Shown: in pieces, positions 16,839 through 25,694 of the stretch
Position numbering within the stretch: position 1 is the first letter of the stretch
Layout: every line of letters begins with the position of its first letter
Origin: DAIOEK01 sp963828285
GTDB lineage: Bacteria; Chloroflexota; Anaerolineae; Anaerolineales; Anaerolineaceae
Reading direction: 5' to 3'
NCBI GenBank assembly: GCA_963828285.1
Contig: CAWHEB010000005.1
Span: forward strand, 124,001 to 188,000
Length of the DNA: 64,000 bases
Notes under the pieces: model-generated
The model's input: only the letters and a program-made list of their open reading frames with translations
What the model was told of the DNA's origin: nothing
The model's database searches: none
Program-made: the position numbers and the translations under genes

Positions 16839-18947
16839 CTAAATGGAGGGGCTATGATCAGTTACTTCCGTTTTGGCTTCAGGGTATTGAATTCTTTGAT
16901 GGTAAACCCCCATCAAGGTGGATGTAAACGAATCAGCGATCTTTTGAATATCATTAAAGGTTAGGCGGGTATTATCCAATTGGCCTTCAGAAATAGCAAA
17001 ATCAATAACTTTTGTAACAATGGCTCTGATTTCTTTTTCATCTTTTGGCAATTCAGCACGTGCTCTTGCTTCACATCCATCAGCCAACATTAATAATGCT
17101 GTTTCGCGTGAACGTGGTCTTGGTCCTGGATAATGGTAAAGTTTGTCATCTATTTTTGTTTTATTACCGTCTACCGTATCCAACGCGCGGTTGTACTGGT
17201 ACCGGGTGATCCGATCGCCATGATGTTCGGTCATAAATTCCTGGATCTTGGGTGGTAGGTGGAATTTCTTCCCTAGTGTGATACTATCCTGAACGTGTTT
17301 GATGATGATCGCTGCACTGATGGCTGGCTCAACTGAATCATGCGGATTTTCTTTTCCTTTGATCTGGTTCTCAATAAAATACTGTGGATTTACAGCTTTC
17401 CCGACATCATGGTAAAGTGCACCAACCCGGACTAACAACGAGTCCGCGTTGATTGCTTCTGCCGCTTGTTCTGCCAAATTGGATACCTGTAGGCTGTGCT
17501 GGTACGTTCCGGGTGCGTTTCGTAGTAGGAATTGTAGCAGGGGATGATCAGGGCGGGAAATATCAAGCAGCTGTAGCGCTGTGGTGATACCAAGAATTTG
17601 AGCGAATAAAAACTGAAGTATTAGCGAGAGACTCGATGACGCCAGACCGTTTGTCAATGCTGCTCCACCCAAAGTTGTCAATCCCAGTAGATCTACCGCT
17701 GGATCGTTTACCCGGTAGGCAATAATAACAGCGACATTTGATAGAGTAATCCCGAGGGTGGCATAAAAATAGGAGGATATTCGACGGCCCCTACCCAATA
17801 CCAGAATACCGACCAGACTTCCTACGGAATAGTATGCTGTTATTTCAAGGCTGCCGGGTAAACCATATGCAGAGAGAAGGCTTAATACCAGCGAGAAGAT
17901 CAGTCCGGTTTCCAGATTAAAAGCCGCGGCCAATGTAAGCCCGAAAGCCGCGATCGGAAACATAAATGGAAGGATCGCTCGATATGGTATGGCAAATCGG
18001 GCAAGAAGCAAGAATAGATTGAATACGATCGCTATCAGAACCAGGCTTCGCAGGTCGTCCATAGGGCTTGCTTTACGGCGGTATCCATATAACCCCATAA
18101 AAAGTGTCAACACACTGACAATGGCTGCAGAACCAATAAAATCATTGATTCTTCGGTCGATCCTGTTTAAACCGAATGCAGCCAACGCTTCGACATCTTC
18201 AGGATGAACTATCTGGCCGTGTTGGACGATCAGCTGACCGGTAACAAATGTCCGTTCAATGGGGATAACTTCCTGGGAAGCTTGAACTTTTGCACGCTGA
18301 GTGAGTTCCTCACTAAATATACTATTTGCCTGAATGAAAGGGGTTACCAGAGCAGTAATTACGGAAATCTGTTCAGTGGAAAATGTGCTGCTCACCTGCG
18401 AGGCTACGTTCTTTGTAATTATTTGCAGGTTATCTTCGCGTATCGTTTGGCGTAGAGTATTCATCAAGAGGGATAATAATTCTTGACGAATGGCTTGCCA
18501 GCGTGATTGGGAAAATCCCAAAATGGATTGAGCACTCTCCTTTGTCAAGGTGACTGTACTTGTTTGCGAAATATCCGTTAGTTTTTGGTCAGTTGTTGAT
18601 AATTGGTCATTTCGGATCGAATTAATGTATTCAAGCGTGTCATTTAATTTCTCGACCTGCTGTTTATTCACCGATGGATCAACAGGAAGGTAGACCGATG
18701 GAGTATCGTTGATTGCCTGATTCCGTTTCTGATCGGTGAGGATATCCGATATATAAGTGAGGGATCTTGGAGCCTGAATGTCCTGAAGAGCAACATCACC
18801 TGCCTGGATTTGATAAGCACCAGACCGGATGGATAATGGAGCATTCAATATGATCAATGCAAAGACTGCGGATCCGAGCAGAATTATCAGCTTGTAAAGT
18901 TTTTGACGAGGGGTTTGGTGGATAACAGTCTGCGGATAAGAAAGCAT
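16839..18947 (-). CDS. PgpH-like 7TM protein with HD phosphohydrolase domain
   Basis: A 702-residue protein of the 7TMR-HD family. An N-terminal helix (about 18-38) is followed by an extracytoplasmic region to about 285, a seven-helix membrane block (about 288-455) and a cytoplasmic HD domain. The HD motif is seen in APGTYQHSLQVSNLAEQAA and VGALYHDVGKAVNP, with a following HHGDR histidine. PgpH proteins hydrolyse cyclic di-AMP. The PgpH-YbeY-DgkA order here is the common arrangement. It overlaps no gene, and ybeY starts six bases after its stop. c-di-AMP specificity is inferred from the family. Confidence 0.92.
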   Translation of the reverse strand: MLSYPQTVIHQTPRQKLYKLIILLGSAVFALIILNAPLSIRSGAYQIQAGDVALQDIQAPRSLTYISDILTDQKRNQAINDTPSVYLPVDPSVNKQQVEKLNDTLEYINSIRNDQLSTTDQKLTDISQTSTVTLTKESAQSILGFSQSRWQAIRQELLSLLMNTLRQTIREDNLQIITKNVASQVSSTFSTEQISVITALVTPFIQANSIFSEELTQRAKVQASQEVIPIERTFVTGQLIVQHGQIVHPEDVEALAAFGLNRIDRRINDFIGSAAIVSVLTLFMGLYGYRRKASPMDDLRSLVLIAIVFNLFLLLARFAIPYRAILPFMFPIAAFGLTLAAAFNLETGLIFSLVLSLLSAYGLPGSLEITAYYSVGSLVGILVLGRGRRISSYFYATLGITLSNVAVIIAYRVNDPAVDLLGLTTLGGAALTNGLASSSLSLILQFLFAQILGITTALQLLDISRPDHPLLQFLLRNAPGTYQHSLQVSNLAEQAAEAINADSLLVRVGALYHDVGKAVNPQYFIENQIKGKENPHDSVEPAISAAIIIKHVQDSITLGKKFHLPPKIQEFMTEHHGDRITRYQYNRALDTVDGNKTKIDDKLYHYPGPRPRSRETALLMLADGCEARARAELPKDEKEIRAIVTKVIDFAISEGQLDNTRLTFNDIQKIADSFTSTLMGVYHQRIQYPEAKTEVTDHSPSI

Positions 18948-18953
18948 ATTATG

Positions 18954-19406
18954 TCAATTACCTGTTAATAGTGAGCGGACCAGCGTACTTACCTGGTCAT
19001 TAGCTGCCCTGCCTTGAATCTGAGGGACAACTATCTTCATTACCTTGCCCATATCTGATGGAAGAGCTGCCCCTGTTTCAGCAATAGCAGATTTGACGAT
19101 CTTCTCCAGTTCATCATGTGAGAGTTGTTTTGGAAGATAAGTCTCCAGGACGGATATTTCCTTCTGGTAATCGTCTACCAGGTCTTTACGATTAGCTTTA
19201 GTTGCATCTGCTATTGATTCTTTTCGGCTTTTGATTTCTTTTTGGATGATACTTAGCATGATGGTATCATCGATGGCTATTGCATTCTTTTCCGCTGCAG
19301 CCAGTTTCATCGCAGCCAGTACCATCCGAATAACCTGTTTGTTCAGGTCATTACCTGATCGCATCGCATCCTTTAAATCTGATTCAAGACGTGTTCGTAA
19401 ATCCAT
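18954..19406 (-). CDS. yqeY: YqeY/GatB-like domain protein
   Basis: A 150-residue helical protein homologous to the tRNA-binding C-terminal domain of GatB. The conserved pattern is LRTRLESDLKDAMR, QVIRMVLAAMKLA, SIIQKEIKSRKESI, EISVLETYLPKQLS and MGKVMKIVVPQIQGRA. The frame remains open upstream, but ATG 19404-19406 has an AGAGGG site and matches the family N terminus. It lies six bases before the PgpH gene, and the upstream phospholipase-like gene ends four bases away. Proposed role is in tRNA metabolism, without firm proof for the family. Confidence 0.92.
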   Translation of the reverse strand: MDLRTRLESDLKDAMRSGNDLNKQVIRMVLAAMKLAAAEKNAIAIDDTIMLSIIQKEIKSRKESIADATKANRKDLVDDYQKEISVLETYLPKQLSHDELEKIVKSAIAETGAALPSDMGKVMKIVVPQIQGRAANDQVSTLVRSLLTGN

Positions 19407-19410
19407 TCTT

Positions 19411-20052
19411 TTACCCTCTTTGAAGACCTGTAAAATCTGATACCGCAGATGGATGAATAACGGCGATATCTTTGATAATTTGATTATATTCAAATTCTGT
19501 TCGAAATACAGCAGCTTGAAATGCATGTTTGAATAAGGGCCCCGACCGTGGAGAATCCAGATTGATCTTGGCATGCGAATCGGCTGGAAATAATTGCCCC
19601 AACATCTTACCAATGACCGGGAAAAATGTGATCCATTCCCATGGTGCATAAAATCTGCCCGAGATCAGCTTGGGATTTGTGAGCAATTCAGGAAGCATAA
19701 TATTTGTTAAGGTTATTTCACTGTGGTCATTTTGATCCAACTGCGACCACAGGCGGATGTATGTAGAATGGGCATAAAAATCCTGTGTGGCGTGTGTAAT
19801 CTTACCAAAAGCAATTCGTGCCTCAGTTGGGTTATCTGCATGCATGGAGGAAATTAATATCTCATGCAGATTCAATAGATACTTACTGGTACGCAGGAAC
19901 TCGCTATCGTCAAAATGATATTCAGGGTGACCAATCTGACCCTGTGGCAAATCCTGACGTATATTGGCATTAATCACTTGATCCAATGCTTCAGGTGAAA
20001 AGTATTGATGAAGAGCACTCTCGGTGATAGCTTTATGATATTGGGTTAACAT
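19411..20052 (-). CDS. Het-C/zinc-dependent phospholipase C-like protein
   Basis: A 213-residue all-helical protein. Histidines occur where the zinc-dependent phospholipase C/S1-P1 nuclease/Het-C superfamily places them: H6 near the start, the FGKITHATQDFYAHSTYI segment (about 84-101) with its H-x-x-x-D-x-x-x-H spacing, and another near YNQII. No signal peptide is visible, unlike secreted PLC, which argues for an intracellular Het-C-like form. Start ATG overlaps the comEA stop by one base. Assignment is at superfamily level only. Confidence 0.68.
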   Translation of the reverse strand: MLTQYHKAITESALHQYFSPEALDQVINANIRQDLPQGQIGHPEYHFDDSEFLRTSKYLLNLHEILISSMHADNPTEARIAFGKITHATQDFYAHSTYIRLWSQLDQNDHSEITLTNIMLPELLTNPKLISGRFYAPWEWITFFPVIGKMLGQLFPADSHAKINLDSPRSGPLFKHAFQAAVFRTEFEYNQIIKDIAVIHPSAVSDFTGLQRG

Positions 20053-20585
20053 TATTCAATCGTAAGGTAAGGCTTGATTTCCTCAATCAGATCCGCAGAT
20101 AAACCTGGAACGAGACTTAACTCATCCAGGGAGGTAAAACTCCCAACCTGAAGTCGATAGTCAAGAATTGCCTGGGCTCTCGTTTTACCAATTCCAGGGA
20201 GAGTATCCAATTGATCTAAAGTTGCAGTATTTAGGGAAATTAATACCAAATCAGGTTCGGATAGGTCACCAGTCGGTGAGCTAACCGCAGAGGGGATTTT
20301 CACTTCCTCTCCATCGGTAAGGATTCGAGCCAGATTTACTTTAATTTCTGGCTGCCTTTCAATTTCTCCAGAAAGTATAAGCAGGTCATTGACCCGGCTG
20401 CCAGGAGGCAACTCATATAATCCTGGCTTGGATACGTCACCGGAAAGAAATACCTTGATCTGATATTCTTCCGCTTTCACCAAATTCACCGGTTTCCCGC
20501 GTGGAGTTCCGGTAACCAGGAATAAACCAGCGGTCAAAGCTGAACCAATGAGTATTCCAAGAAGAATTTGCTGCCAGGTTTTCAT
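20052..20585 (-). CDS. comEA: ComEA-like helix-hairpin-helix protein
   Basis: A 177-residue DNA-binding competence protein. One N-terminal membrane helix (about 7-25) is followed by an SLBB domain (about 44-100, KVFLSGDVSKPGLYELPPGSRV within it). Next come a linker and a C-terminal helix-hairpin-helix pair starting LISLNTATLDQLDTLPGIG. In transformable bacteria ComEA binds incoming DNA outside the membrane. No comEC is present nearby, so competence itself is not shown. It ends in a one-base overlap with the Het-C-like gene. Confidence 0.9.
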   Translation of the reverse strand: MKTWQQILLGILIGSALTAGLFLVTGTPRGKPVNLVKAEEYQIKVFLSGDVSKPGLYELPPGSRVNDLLILSGEIERQPEIKVNLARILTDGEEVKIPSAVSSPTGDLSEPDLVLISLNTATLDQLDTLPGIGKTRAQAILDYRLQVGSFTSLDELSLVPGLSADLIEEIKPYLTIE

Positions 20586-20594
20586 GTATTTCGA

Positions 20595-21489
20595 TTAAGG
20601 AACAGCTATTGTATTGTGAAGTTTTTCCTGTTCATACATGGTGTTAAATGCAGTGATGGCAACTTCCAATTGTTTTTGATCTGGTTCGCGTGTGGTGAGG
20701 TGTTGTAATGCCAGATTGGGCTTGATCAACCAGCGAATCAGCGGATTCTTCAGGTGACGGGCAGAATACCGGTTATATTCATATGCCAGCGATGCAATAA
20801 ATGGTAGGAGTATGATCCTGCTGGAAATCCGCAGTGCTGGTGATAACGGGCCAAGCATGGCAAAAATGATAATCGAGAAGATCACCAGGGTCAGCAGGAA
20901 TGATGTTCCGCACCTTGGATGCTCAAGGGAGTATTCCGCAACTTTCTCAGGGGTTAGCTCAGAACCCAGATTCAAATGCGTTGATGGTCTTATGTTCAGC
21001 ACCATGATATTCAAACACCCGGCGGACATCAGGCATGAAGCCGATCAACCAAATATACAAAACCAGAAGGATCAAACGGACAATTCCTTCAACTACGTTA
21101 CTGGTAAAAGCATTCCATCCAAATAACGATTCAGTCCATTGACCTAATGCGGCTGGAGCTAAAAAGAATACACCTACACCGATCAGCAGAGAAGCACCGA
21201 GAGTCAAATATAACTGAGGTCCTTCCAGTTTTTCATCCTCACCGGTTTGGGCGTTCGCGGAGATGGTTAAGAAACGAATTCCGATAACCAAAGCATCCCA
21301 TAATCCCACTAATCCCCGCAGGAATGGGGTTTTCATCCAATTACTTGCATATAAACCACCAAGAGTTTCTTGGTGCATGGCAATCTGTCCATCCGGTGTG
21401 CGCATTGCCATGGCAACATACCTGGTTCCGCGCATTAGAACACCTTCGATGACGGCTTGACCACCGTATAAGGGGAGTCTCTCATTCAT
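20595..21489 (-). CDS. DUF1385 (YqhQ-like) membrane protein, one frameshift
   Basis: A membrane protein of the DUF1385 family, function unknown. Hallmarks are the N-terminal YGGQAVIEGVLMRG, the YHGAEHKTINAFE segment and HPRCGTSFLL. The first half (20959-21489) stops shortly after NAFESG. The second half continues in another frame from SELTPEKVAEYS to 20595. Dropping one base from the CCC at 20965-20967 (GGG in the gene) joins them as NAFESGSELTPEKVAEYS and gives 297 residues, the family length. Four or more membrane helices are predicted. It lies 15 bases after the M20 peptidase gene on the same strand. Confidence 0.87.
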
Positions 21490-21504
21490 TAATTTACCGC
21501 TACT

Positions 21505-22872
21505 TTACAAGTTATAAAAGAAATGGATCATGGCGTCTATTCCACGATACCAGTTGGGTAAGTTTAGGCGCTCATTTGGCGCATGGATCTGATCATCAGG
21601 TAAACCAAATCCAGTTAATACTGATTCTGCGTTGAGGAGTTGTTTCATGTGACCTACAACCGGGATTGAGCCACCTTCCCGTTTAAAAACCGGTCGTAAA
21701 CCCCAGACAGATTCCATCGCTTTAACCAACGCTTTGACACCTTTGGTTTCCAGATCAGTGATCGAGGCTGGATTACCCGCATGGACCTGTAATTCATAAC
21801 GCATTGTTTCCGGCAAGCGAGCTTCGATGTATTTGACCATGCATTGTCGAATTTCTTCAGGGTCTTGATCGGGGACGAGTCGCATAGAGACTTTAGCCAT
21901 TGCATAACATGGCAATACTGTCTTCGATCCTTCGCCAATAAATCCGGAATAAAATCCATTTACATCTAGGGTGGGTCGTGCACCGACTAATTCGACCCAG
22001 GAGTAGCCCGTTTCACCAACCAATTTCTTCGTTCCGGATCCTTCGAGATAGTACTTCTCATCAAGTGGAAGCCGGGCCAATTCAGCCCGTTCTTTGGCAG
22101 ATATGGGGCGTACCTTATCATAAAAGCCGGGTAAGGTAACTTTGTGATCTTTATCTTTCATTCCGGCGATCAATTCACAGAGAACATTCGCTGGATTTTC
22201 TACGATACCACCGTAAAGACCTGAATGGAGATCGTGTGTCTGTCCGTATAGTCTGATTTCAAGATAGCATAATCCACGCAACGCATAGACAATAGTCGGG
22301 ATATCGGCTGCGATCATGCCCGAATCTGGGTTGAGCGCAAAATCGCATTTTAATAGATCGGTGTGGCTGGCGATGAATGCTTCCAGATTAGGGGAACCGA
22401 TTTCCTCTTCACCTTCAAAGATGAACTTGAGATTAACCGGGTAAGCTTCGACTGATTTAATGGACTCGAGGGCTTTCAAGACTGCCAGGATCTGCCCCTT
22501 CATGTCTGATGCCCCACGGGCAAATAAATAATCTCCGCGGATGGTTGGTTCAAATGGACCAGTTTTCCACAAATCCAATGGATCTGCCGGTTGAACATCA
22601 TAGTGTCCGTATACTAATACGGTTGGCCGATCTGATCCTGCATGCATCCATTCTGCAAAAACAACCGGATGCTTGGGAGTTTCAAAGATCCTGATATTGT
22701 CACATCCAAGGGATTCCAATTCTATGGTTAACCACTCAGCGGCATTGCGGATATCTTCAATTTTATCGACATCTGTTGAAACGGATGGGATTCGTAAAAT
22801 TTCTTCAAGGCTGGATAAAAATTGGGTTTTGTTTTTGATGGCATATTGCAGTGCTTTTTCACGATTATCCAT
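21505..22872 (-). CDS. M20 family metallo-dipeptidase
   Basis: A 455-residue zinc dipeptidase. Metal ligands are H90 and D92 in VYGHYDVQP, D123 in ARGASDMKG, the EGEEEIGS pair (about 154-155), D in NPDSG and the C-terminal H in HAPNERL. A dimerisation insert is present between the halves (YLEIRLYGQTHDLHSG onward). Length fits carnosinase-type dipeptidases (about 450-470). It is the first gene of the minus-strand run that ends at 15141 and is divergent from atpA. Confidence 0.93.
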   Translation of the reverse strand: MDNREKALQYAIKNKTQFLSSLEEILRIPSVSTDVDKIEDIRNAAEWLTIELESLGCDNIRIFETPKHPVVFAEWMHAGSDRPTVLVYGHYDVQPADPLDLWKTGPFEPTIRGDYLFARGASDMKGQILAVLKALESIKSVEAYPVNLKFIFEGEEEIGSPNLEAFIASHTDLLKCDFALNPDSGMIAADIPTIVYALRGLCYLEIRLYGQTHDLHSGLYGGIVENPANVLCELIAGMKDKDHKVTLPGFYDKVRPISAKERAELARLPLDEKYYLEGSGTKKLVGETGYSWVELVGARPTLDVNGFYSGFIGEGSKTVLPCYAMAKVSMRLVPDQDPEEIRQCMVKYIEARLPETMRYELQVHAGNPASITDLETKGVKALVKAMESVWGLRPVFKREGGSIPVVGHMKQLLNAESVLTGFGLPDDQIHAPNERLNLPNWYRGIDAMIHFFYNL

Positions 22873-22970
22873 ATTAGATCCTTTATATTTATTGTTCTTG
22901 AATTATAAGGCAGAATAATGAAATTTGTATTTGACGTAAGAGGATGAGCACGTAAGACGATAATGTTTTC

Positions 22971-22999
22971 TTTACATTCCATCAGGCATCAGGTATCAT
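22971..22999 (+). promoter_or_regulatory. Probable promoter of atpAGDC
   Basis: TTTACA (22971-22976), a 17-base spacer and TATCAT (22994-22999), each one base off consensus. It lies about 80 bases before atpA, in the divergent gap. Confidence 0.55.
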
Positions 23000-23080
23000 T
23001 ATTCTCAGAAATCATCCGATAATCATAAAGTATGCGTTTTATAGATTGTAAACAGCCACAATTTTCTGGTTGGAGGGTAA

Positions 23081-24745
23081 ATGAGCGATCTCATCAAGCA
23101 AGTCAGCGCTGATATTCAACAAAAAATTGATACATTTAAACCCACTTATTCATTAATGGAAGTGGGTACGGTATTGGAAGCTGGTGACGGTATTGCCAGA
23201 GTATCCGGGTTGACCAAGATCCGCTCGCAGGAATTGGTTCAATTTGAAAATGGCGTTGAAGGTATTGCTTTCAACCTCGAAAAGGATAGCGTTGGGGTGA
23301 TCATCCTGGGGGATTATTCTTCAATTAAAGAAGGAATGCTCATCCACGGTACTGAAAGGATCGCTTCTGTCCCAGTAGGGGATGGACTGATCGGAAGAGT
23401 CGTCAACGCACTTGGAGAACCCATTGATGGGAAAGGTGTCATCCATTCGAGCGGATTTCGTCCGATGGAACGGATCGCACCTGGTGTAATAGATCGACAG
23501 GATGTGGATACCCCGGTCCAAACCGGTATCAAAGCTATTGATGCCATGGTTCCGATCGGACGTGGACAACGTGAATTAATCATTGGCGATCGCCAGACAG
23601 GTAAGTCCGCCCTTGCTATTGATACGATCATCAACCAAAAAGGGAAGAATCTGATCTGCATTTACGTAGCGATTGGACAGAAAAAAGCACAGGTATCCAA
23701 AACTATTGCTCTTCTTGAGAAATTTGGCGCGATGGAACATACCATTGTCGTTCTGGCTGCAGCGGATGAACCTGCCGCCATGCAGTATATTGCACCGTAT
23801 GCAGGATGCGCCATCGGTGAGGAGTTCATGGAATCAGGTCGTGACGCACTGGTTGTTTATGATGACCTGAGCAAACATGCCTGGGCGTATCGTCAAGTTT
23901 CACTCCTTCTCCGACGTCCACCAGGTCGTGAAGCATATCCGGGTGATGTCTTCTATCTGCATTCCCGTTTGCTGGAACGAGCTGCGCGGACTGCTTTGCA
24001 GTATGCCATCGTTTCCAAGGATTACCCAAAACCAGCCGTCTCCCATACAGATTCACAAAAAGCAAAATGTTTCAAGGGACCTCTCTCCAATCAATTGGCG
24101 AAGGACGCGCTGAAAGAAATGTCCGATGCAGAGAAGCATCAGATTCTGCCTATTGAAGGCACAGGTGGCAGTCTGACTGCACTGCCCATTATTGAAACCT
24201 TGTTGGGCGACGTGTCTGCCTATATTCCGACAAACGTTATTTCCATCACCGACGGACAGATCTATCTTGAAAGCAATTTATTCAATGCCGGTATTCGCCC
24301 GGGTATCAATGTTGGTATCTCAGTTTCGCGTGTGGGTGGATCTGCCCAAACGAAAGCGATCAAACAGGTGGCAGGACGGCTGAGAATGGAAATGGCTGCT
24401 TATCGTGAGTTGGCAGCTTTTGCCCAGTTTGGATCCGATTTGGATAAGGTCACCTTATCCCAACTCAATCGAGGTCAACGGTTGCAGGAGATCTTAAAAC
24501 AACCCCAGTATTCACCATTCCCGCTTGCCAACCAGGTGATCTCCCTCTTTGCCGCGACAAATGGCTTTGTTGATAATATCCCGGTGGAGAAAGTTCGCTC
24601 ATGGGAGAGTTCAATGCTACGCTCCCTGGAATCCACCTATCCGGACATTTTGCAGGATATTAATACCCGCAAACAGATCACACCCGAAACAGACACCAAA
24701 TTACGCCAGGCTCTAGAGATCTTCAATTCATCCTGGCAGGCATAA
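23081..24745 (+). CDS. atpA: F1F0 ATP synthase subunit alpha, with insertion
   Basis: The non-catalytic nucleotide-binding subunit of F1. The P-loop is GDRQTGKSA (about 170-178), with the family segments PGREAYPGDVFYLHSRLLERAA and GGSLTALPIIET. At 554 residues it is about 45-50 longer than usual. The extra sequence lies between LLERAART and GTGGSLTALP (about residues 305-355), where most alpha subunits have only a short turn. The start ATG follows GGAGG. It heads atpA-atpG-atpD-atpC. The delta subunit and all F0 genes are absent here. Confidence 0.96.
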   Translation: MSDLIKQVSADIQQKIDTFKPTYSLMEVGTVLEAGDGIARVSGLTKIRSQELVQFENGVEGIAFNLEKDSVGVIILGDYSSIKEGMLIHGTERIASVPVGDGLIGRVVNALGEPIDGKGVIHSSGFRPMERIAPGVIDRQDVDTPVQTGIKAIDAMVPIGRGQRELIIGDRQTGKSALAIDTIINQKGKNLICIYVAIGQKKAQVSKTIALLEKFGAMEHTIVVLAAADEPAAMQYIAPYAGCAIGEEFMESGRDALVVYDDLSKHAWAYRQVSLLLRRPPGREAYPGDVFYLHSRLLERAARTALQYAIVSKDYPKPAVSHTDSQKAKCFKGPLSNQLAKDALKEMSDAEKHQILPIEGTGGSLTALPIIETLLGDVSAYIPTNVISITDGQIYLESNLFNAGIRPGINVGISVSRVGGSAQTKAIKQVAGRLRMEMAAYRELAAFAQFGSDLDKVTLSQLNRGQRLQEILKQPQYSPFPLANQVISLFAATNGFVDNIPVEKVRSWESSMLRSLESTYPDILQDINTRKQITPETDTKLRQALEIFNSSWQA

Positions 24746-24766
24746 AGAATTCCGGGAAATTAGATT

Positions 24767-25666
24767 ATGGCATCTGCTCGAGAAATGCGGCTCCGCATCC
24801 GGAGCGTTAAGAATATCGCCCAGGTTACCAGAGCTTTACAGGCGGTCAGCGCCAGTAAAGTCCGTAAAGCTGTTTTGGCTGTATCCGCGACCAGACCGTA
24901 TGCCGAGCAAGCGTGGAAAATACTCAAGCATCTCGCTGATCAACCCGGGCATTCATCCCTTCATCCCCTGCTAAAACCTCGTGATTCTATAAAAAATGTT
25001 CTGGTTGTTATGATCAGCAGTGACCGCGGATTATCCGGAGCATATAACACCAATATTCTTCGCCAAACCCTGTTACATTTTCGCGATTTTTCCGCAACTG
25101 TTAGTTACGTGGCAGTAGGTAAGAAAGGTCGCGACCTCCTGCTTCGCCGTAGAAGGAAAGTAATCGCAGATTTTAGTAATCTTCCCGCAGCACCTTCTTT
25201 TGCAGATGTAAGCTCCATCGGACGACTGGTCGTAGATGCTTTCATGGAAGGCCAATACGATGAGGTTTACCTGGCATTTACCGATTTTGTAAATATGGTA
25301 AAGCAGGTTCCTGAGATTAAGAAATTACTGCCCCTTGAAGTGGATACCCACGATCAGATCCATGATTTTGAAATAAAGCACACCAGTGCTGCATTTAGCT
25401 ATGAACCCGACCAAAACGAGATATTGAACACGATCATTCCAAGGTTCACAGCACTGCAGGTTTATCAGGCGATCCTGGAATCAATGGCAAGCGAACATGC
25501 TGCTAGAATGGTTGCCATGAGGAATGCTACTGATAATGCTGTTGAATTGGTGGATATTTTATCGCTTGACTACAACAAGGCACGCCAGCAGAGCATTACG
25601 AATGATATGTTGGATATCGCCGGGGGTGCAGAAGCCCTCTCGAAAGCTACTCAGCAAACGGGGTAA
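24767..25666 (+). CDS. atpG: F1F0 ATP synthase subunit gamma
   Basis: The 299-residue central shaft of F1. The N-terminal helix ASAREMRLRIRSVKNIAQVTRALQAVSASK (split here by the family's conserved I-x-S-V-x-N-x-x-x-I-T pattern) and the C-terminal MRNATDNAVELVDILSLDYNKARQQSITNDMLDI helix are both typical. The middle Rossmann-like domain holds VMISSDRGLSGAYNTN. It is slightly longer than average (about 285-290). It starts 21 bases after atpA. Confidence 0.95.
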   Translation: MASAREMRLRIRSVKNIAQVTRALQAVSASKVRKAVLAVSATRPYAEQAWKILKHLADQPGHSSLHPLLKPRDSIKNVLVVMISSDRGLSGAYNTNILRQTLLHFRDFSATVSYVAVGKKGRDLLLRRRRKVIADFSNLPAAPSFADVSSIGRLVVDAFMEGQYDEVYLAFTDFVNMVKQVPEIKKLLPLEVDTHDQIHDFEIKHTSAAFSYEPDQNEILNTIIPRFTALQVYQAILESMASEHAARMVAMRNATDNAVELVDILSLDYNKARQQSITNDMLDIAGGAEALSKATQQTG

Positions 25667-25694
25667 CTCCCTGGCTATTGGAGGATGATTTTTA

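Noticed and set aside
20595..21489. Programmed ribosomal frameshift in DUF1385 or the other split genes
   Set aside because: No slippery heptamer with a following structure is evident, and the breaks occur in unrelated genes, so sequence error is simpler.
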